From contig RPFO01000213.1 in the NCBI GenBank assembly GCA_009746045.1, positions 1,372,578-1,417,577 on the forward strand: 45,000 bases of DNA, given 5' to 3'. Source of the stretch: Mesostigma viride. Lineage: Eukaryota; Streptophyta; Mesostigmatophyceae; Mesostigmatales; Mesostigmataceae. The notes under the pieces are model-generated. The model made no database searches. It was not told the origin of the DNA and saw only the letters and a list, made by a program, of their open reading frames with translations. Below are positions 41,046-45,000 of the stretch, piece after piece (position 1 is the stretch's first letter; every line of letters starts with the position of its first letter). Position numbers and translations under genes: made by a program.

Positions 41046-41071
41046 ACTCAGTCCTATTTTTAGGACTGAGT
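41046..41071. other. Perfect stem-loop, 11-bp stem and TTTT loop
   Basis: ACTCAGTCCTA and its complement TAGGACTGAGT are separated by TTTT. It lies just outside the 370-bp inverted-repeat element. No run of T follows, and its role is unknown. Confidence 0.6.
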
Positions 41072-41164
41072 ATACTGACTTCAAGCTCAAGTAGTGGTAA
41101 GGGCAGGGGGGTACCCCATATCAAAGAGACAACCAGCGCAGGCCAGAAATCGGGTACCCCATAT

Positions 41165-41853
41165 GTTTGATATGCATAATGGCACTCAATATCATGCTAA
41201 TGCTTGGGCATATGCCTAAAAAATCATATGTGGACCAAATCATGTAAAATTTTACAAGGGTGTCAACCCATACTCGCGATTTGGCAATTTTCTGTAGAAG
41301 GACGAGTGGGGAAAATTCAATAAAATCCATATGCATGTTGAAAAAATATAGGCGTGTGAACAATATAGTTCTTGAAACATGGCAAAAAACTGGGCTCAAT
41401 TTGGCCACAGCATCTACCTGAAACTCACCAAAAACCACCAGCCCTAAGAATGGGTTTTGACGTTGCTAGCAATGTGCAAGCATGTAAGTGAGGTCATACT
41501 ACACACCACCGTGGCAACCAACCATGCCAATAAACTCATTTCCCTTCTAGCATAACAGGACAACATACTTGCATCATCATACTGCAGTTATATTATACCT
41601 TAGTAGTATATGTGTGAGAGCCTATGCACGCACGTAGGGAATGGGCATTGATACCTACCTACAAAGGGTTTTATTATAAGCCTTAACCACTAACATAATG
41701 GGTAGGTTAAGCATATTTCAATTGTTTTTAACAAGAATAGAGATGGCTAACACTGTTTTGCCTTGCCATGGCATGGCCAACATACTTGCTGGCACATGAT
41801 GACACTGGTTTATCACCAAGATTCTTCACTCACCCGTATAAGCTGCTCTGAAG
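41165..41853. other. AT-rich stretch upstream of the retroelement
   Basis: No coding signal is found. The 5' half of the retroelement (gag, integrase catalytic core) is not visible here, so the element is either truncated at about 41850 or the missing part has decayed beyond recognition. Confidence 0.4.
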
Positions 41854-42438
41854 TTGACAAGGAGCAGGTACCCTGGGTTGGAGTTGCTGCAGTGTGACAT
41901 TCAGTTTGAGTGCTGTGAGAACCTGCCAGAGTTTCCAGAGTTGCTGATTACACCCAGGGAGAGCCACGGCCAGCAAGGGGTGGTGGAGAGAGCCATCCAA
42001 GAGATCAAGACTGTGCTGCTGGTGGAGAGGATTCCAAGGACGTCATCTGCCATTGTGACATCTGCATGGCTACGTTCTGTGGAGGATAGGCTGAACCTCA
42101 GGACTCCCATGTTCTTTGGTGACATTGCCATCAATCCTCTTATGCTGCACACCAGGATGCTGCCAGCTGATGCTGAGCAGGCATGGAAGGAGAAGCTAGA
42201 GGCCAAGTTCCTCAAGCTGAGGCAGAAAGACAAGGGCTGGAGTGTCCTAGAACCTTACGTTGGACAACAGGTTGTTGTGTGGAAGGAGCCAAGCTTTCCA
42301 GGGAAACGTGGCAGCTGGCATGATGGGGTGGTGACCCGAGTAGAAGCCGCTGGCCATAAGTGCTGGGTGGCCATTGATGGCTCCCAAGCAGTGCATGCAC
42401 CGTCTGTCCTGGTCAAAGATCCGTCCCCGGGGAGGTAA
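41854..42438 (+). CDS. Retroelement integrase, C-terminal part
   Basis: The frame holds TPRESHGQQGVVERAIQEIK, the end of an integrase core (the VERAIQ Glu is the third acidic residue), then a 100-residue helical part, then YVGQQVVVWKEPSFPGKRGS and WHDGVVTRVE, typical of the beta-rich C-terminal DNA-binding domain of copia-type integrases. The zinc-binding and first two catalytic motifs are absent, so it is a 5'-truncated fragment. Confidence 0.65.
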   Translation: MTRSRYPGLELLQCDIQFECCENLPEFPELLITPRESHGQQGVVERAIQEIKTVLLVERIPRTSSAIVTSAWLRSVEDRLNLRTPMFFGDIAINPLMLHTRMLPADAEQAWKEKLEAKFLKLRQKDKGWSVLEPYVGQQVVVWKEPSFPGKRGSWHDGVVTRVEAAGHKCWVAIDGSQAVHAPSVLVKDPSPGR

Positions 42439-43072
42439 TCAAGGAGACCTCTTCCAGGTGCCCGTTGGTGTACAAGGCGGGGGTGACGTGGAACTTCCTG
42501 ATCAGGGTGCTACAGCTGTATCGAGCCCTCAGGGTGACCCTGGCCCGGCCCCTGGGGTACCTTCACATACGGTGGTTGGGCAAGCAGGCGGACAGGCTGC
42601 ACCTCCGGAACGGCCCGACACCAGGCCTAGGGGTGTGCGTCTATCAGATATTGTACAGGCTTTGCAAAGAGCCAAGAAGGAGCCTAAGGTGTCCAAGCTT
42701 GTCCAGTTGGATGAACCTGAGGTAGCTGCCATGGAGATAGATACCAATGCACAGGTTTCTGTCATGGGACCTCAGCATACAGGAGAACTGCTGGTCGGAG
42801 AACCAAGTTGCCCCTGGGTGTCTGATTTCAGTGGTAGGACGCATCTAAGGGTGTTGGGAGAGGTTACTGCCCCTGTCATGGGTGTGGATGTGACCTTCCT
42901 TGTCCTAGAGGACTATGATGGCCCTGTGATTTTGGGTCAGAATTTTCTGGGCAATCCTGGGATTTCTATCAGAGCTACAGCTCTGAGAAGAGATGGCTGG
43001 GGGATGATTCCCCTAGAAAATTTCAGGACAACATTTCCAGTCAGGTGCAGGGCCAAGCCGTCAAGGGTGTAA
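42374..43072 (+). CDS. Retropepsin-like aspartic protease of the retroelement
   Basis: Overlaps the integrase frame by 65 nt in the next frame. After a Pro/Gly-rich stretch comes MEIDTNAQVSVMG (residues 120-132; DTNA in place of the usual DTGA) and, 60 residues on, GPVILGQNFL, the matching C-terminal strand of retropepsins. The start is uncertain because frameshift expression is likely. Gly-to-Asn in the active-site triplet may reduce activity. Confidence 0.6.
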   Translation: MMAPKQCMHRLSWSKIRPRGGNQGDLFQVPVGVQGGGDVELPDQGATAVSSPQGDPGPAPGVPSHTVVGQAGGQAAPPERPDTRPRGVRLSDIVQALQRAKKEPKVSKLVQLDEPEVAAMEIDTNAQVSVMGPQHTGELLVGEPSCPWVSDFSGRTHLRVLGEVTAPVMGVDVTFLVLEDYDGPVILGQNFLGNPGISIRATALRRDGWGMIPLENFRTTFPVRCRAKPSRV

Positions 43073-44733
43073 AATGGGATGAAGGGGAGGTGCCCCCAGC
43101 AGCCAGTTTGGTGATTCCAGCTGTGTTGCACCCCAGCAGTATTGGCATAACTCACAGGAGCCTTGCTGCACACTCTCCTTTGACATATGACCAGCTAGTC
43201 CAAGAGATGAGCTCGCCTACTTTGTTTGAGGCTTGGAAGCTCGCCTTCTCCAAGGCATTGGAGGAGTGGTTGCAGTTTGAGTGTGCTGCACCAACAGACA
43301 GACGTCCCCCAGCATCAAGGAAGCTTGCTTTGAGATTTGTGCTGAAGAGGAAGGTTGTGGATGAGGTATCAGTGCCCCATGTCAGGCCTGTCCTGAATGA
43401 GTATCACGGCACGGGGAGTCTGCCAGGAGAGGAGCTGTACACGCCAGGGATGTTACACGACACATGGAGAATTTTGCTATGTCTCTACGTGGGGTTGCTG
43501 AACAGGGGAGCAGCTATGTCATCAGTGCTGCTGGACTTCAAGAGGGCATTTTTAAAATCTGATCCAGAAGTGGCCAGGAGGGTGTGGAAGCAGGATGAGC
43601 CTTACTGTGTTGAGGTGCCTGCCATCTGGAAGCTGGAGCTGCATCAACAATTCCTGGTTATTCTGAAGGGCCTGGAAGGACTCAGGTCGAGCCCAATCAT
43701 CTGGAGACTCACGCTGCAGGAAGCTCTGATCAGTGAGTGTGGCTTGAGAGTGTCTTCAGTTGATCCCTGTTTGCTGCTGGCCCAATGGGAGGGTCTGCCA
43801 GTGTATGCTAGTTTGCATGGAGATGATCTGCATTTGCTAGCCCCCACGACCTGGCTGAAGAAGTTTATTCCTGTCATCAGTGGCAAGTTTTCACTGGGCA
43901 AGGAGCTGTGGCAGGAGCCCAACAAGCCTGTAGTGTTCTGTGGAATGCAGGCTACCCTGTTCAGGAGGGATGGGGAGTGGAGTATCAGGCTTCAGGCTGG
44001 AGGAGATTATAAACAGACCATTGTGAAGGCCTTGCCAGAGAAGATCACCCAGGCTGCAGGACCTGAGTTGAGAGGCATGTGGGCCTGGTTTGCCAGCATC
44101 TGTGGTCCGTCTTTGATGGTCCATAGCAGAATGCCTGATGAGGTGCTTGAGGATGAGAAGCCTCGAGTCATAGCCCGATTGGTGGAGAGTACCCCTGATC
44201 TGATTTTGTCTGGGATTGACTTTGCCCAGCCTATCACCTTGGAGATCTTTGTTGACAGTTCCATGGATGCTCGCCAGGTTACCAAGGTCAGGGGGAGATC
44301 TGCTGCTCTGTTTGCTTTTTATCAGAGCAGGGCAAGTTTGTTCAGCTGGTACAGCAGACTGCAGAAGAGGGTCTGTATCAGTTCAGATGTGGCAGAATGC
44401 AGGGCCATATGCGAGGGGATCCAGTCCAGCTTGTACATAAAGGAGTTAATGCTGGAGCTGGCTTCAGTTACCCCTTGGACCTTGCAGATGGAGACGTTGT
44501 TGCTAACAGACAGCATGGGTATGGTCCAGTTTGTTCACAAGCAGCTGGCCAGAAGCCGGGACCTGGATTATTTGTTGCTGAAGGAGTTGGCCAGTTTGGT
44601 TGACTTGAAGCATATCCCTGGCGAGGAGAACCCTGCTGATGCATTGACCAAGCTGCCACACAAGGCCCCAGCCCAGTACAATGTACTGAGGAAGCTCATG
44701 AATGCTGACTGTCAAGTCGGTCTATCTGTCTAA
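43045..44733 (+). CDS. Copia-type reverse transcriptase and RNase H
   Basis: 562 codons. RT marks: AWKLAFSKALEEWLQFE, LRFVLKRKVV, SSVLLDFKRAFLKSD (first Asp), LEGLRSSPIIWRLTLQEAL, and LHGDDLHLL, where the usual YVDD is HGDD. RNase H marks: EIFVDSSMDA, SDVAECRAI, LLLTDSMG and LKHIPGEENPADALTK, the copia C-terminus. All catalytic acids are present. The first codon shown is GTG; expression as a -1 frameshift product of the preceding frame is likely. It may be functional apart from the unusual HGDD. Confidence 0.85.
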   Translation: MQGQAVKGVKWDEGEVPPAASLVIPAVLHPSSIGITHRSLAAHSPLTYDQLVQEMSSPTLFEAWKLAFSKALEEWLQFECAAPTDRRPPASRKLALRFVLKRKVVDEVSVPHVRPVLNEYHGTGSLPGEELYTPGMLHDTWRILLCLYVGLLNRGAAMSSVLLDFKRAFLKSDPEVARRVWKQDEPYCVEVPAIWKLELHQQFLVILKGLEGLRSSPIIWRLTLQEALISECGLRVSSVDPCLLLAQWEGLPVYASLHGDDLHLLAPTTWLKKFIPVISGKFSLGKELWQEPNKPVVFCGMQATLFRRDGEWSIRLQAGGDYKQTIVKALPEKITQAAGPELRGMWAWFASICGPSLMVHSRMPDEVLEDEKPRVIARLVESTPDLILSGIDFAQPITLEIFVDSSMDARQVTKVRGRSAALFAFYQSRASLFSWYSRLQKRVCISSDVAECRAICEGIQSSLYIKELMLELASVTPWTLQMETLLLTDSMGMVQFVHKQLARSRDLDYLLLKELASLVDLKHIPGEENPADALTKLPHKAPAQYNVLRKLMNADCQVGLSV

Positions 44734-45000
44734 AAGCTGAGAGCTGGGTGCTTAAGTCTCTGGATATCAGGCTGGGAGCTTGATTGTACATAATCCTGAG
44801 CACACCTTGAGGGGTGAGACATGTCTCTGGTGTGGGAATGTCTGACATTGTCTCTGATGGAGAGATGTCTATCTGGGGTTTTCATCTCAGTCTGAGGTTT
44901 CCCCAGATCTGTGGTTTGTGGGCGGGGTTCGATTCCCTGGTGCCGTCTTAAGGCGGAGTTTCACGGACTGGCTGACCCATCCACCATGCTGGTGAGGTGG
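44734..45000 (+). other. 3' noncoding part of the retroelement, possible LTR start
   Basis: Begins with AAAGCTGAGAGCTGGG, purine-rich, followed by GTCTCTG-type short repeats. GGTTCGATTCC at 44926-44936 matches a tRNA B-box and could form a T-arm, but no complete tRNA can be folded around it. The window ends before LTR borders could be tested. Confidence 0.35.

Larger units (their letters stand above)
41854..44733 (+). mobile_element. Copia-like LTR retrotransposon remnant (INT-PR-RT-RH)
   Basis: Three overlapping frames encode in order an integrase C-terminal part, a retropepsin-like domain, and a copia-type reverse transcriptase with RNase H. Frames shift +1 near 42374-42438 and -1 near 43017-43072. 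Coding quality is good, without internal stops, so the element is fairly young. No LTRs could be paired in the window; the 3' LTR may lie at or beyond 44750-45000. Confidence 0.8.

Noticed and set aside
44900-44960. tRNA gene
   Set aside because: Only a B-box-like T-arm is present; no matching acceptor stem, D-arm or anticodon arm can be formed.

Overview
The window is nuclear DNA of a eukaryote, most likely a green alga (Chlorophyta; a prasinophyte or volvocine-type genome). Genes are split by GT-AG introns. One protein has a long Ser-Pro-rich linker of the pherophorin/extracellular-matrix type. TGTAA, the usual chlorophyte poly(A) signal, follows two stop codons at about 40 nt. Microsatellites and long satellite arrays are common. 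The species is an inference.

Layout. 1-2064 (minus): 5' part of a gene for a membrane-anchored, acidic protein with IPT/TIG domains, running off the left edge. 3527-5627 (plus): complete four-exon gene of the NAPE-hydrolysing phospholipase D family (metallo-beta-lactamase fold). 5628-7950: no supported gene. 7998-35261 (minus): one very large gene that I reconstruct as 13 exons and 12 introns, about 2968 residues. Every splice junction is phase-compatible. It encodes a type I membrane protein with a signal peptide, three tandem copies of a large glycosidase-like module (two with an EYSNEVW motif), EGF-like repeats, a thrombospondin-1-like module, a Pro-rich linker, a SEA-like region, one membrane helix and a 71-residue tail. 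Its introns hold most of the repeats in the window: a 28-bp satellite (112 copies) and a 58-bp satellite (84 copies) fill an 8.9-kb intron, and 53-bp and 42-bp arrays sit in other introns. 36486-37484 (plus): intronless DUF1499-type membrane protein, divergent from the giant gene. 38-41 kb: cluster of nested inverted repeats separated by TTAA/TTAATTAA runs, resembling non-autonomous DNA transposons. 41854-44733 (plus): copia-like retrotransposon remnant in three overlapping frames, with an unusual integrase-protease-RT-RNase H order.

Main points of interest. (1) The giant gene and its module architecture. (2) The first module has lost both residues that look like the catalytic acid pair. (3) Several introns start with tandem repeats that copy the gene's own exon-intron junction, so they carry rows of decoy 5' splice sites; the 58-bp satellite also has a strong donor-like sequence in the sense direction. 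(4) Intron positions are not shared between the duplicated modules. (5) Two one-base frame breaks lie in poly-C runs, both correctable by +1, so they are probably homopolymer under-calls. All domain assignments come from reading translated motifs; no searches were run.
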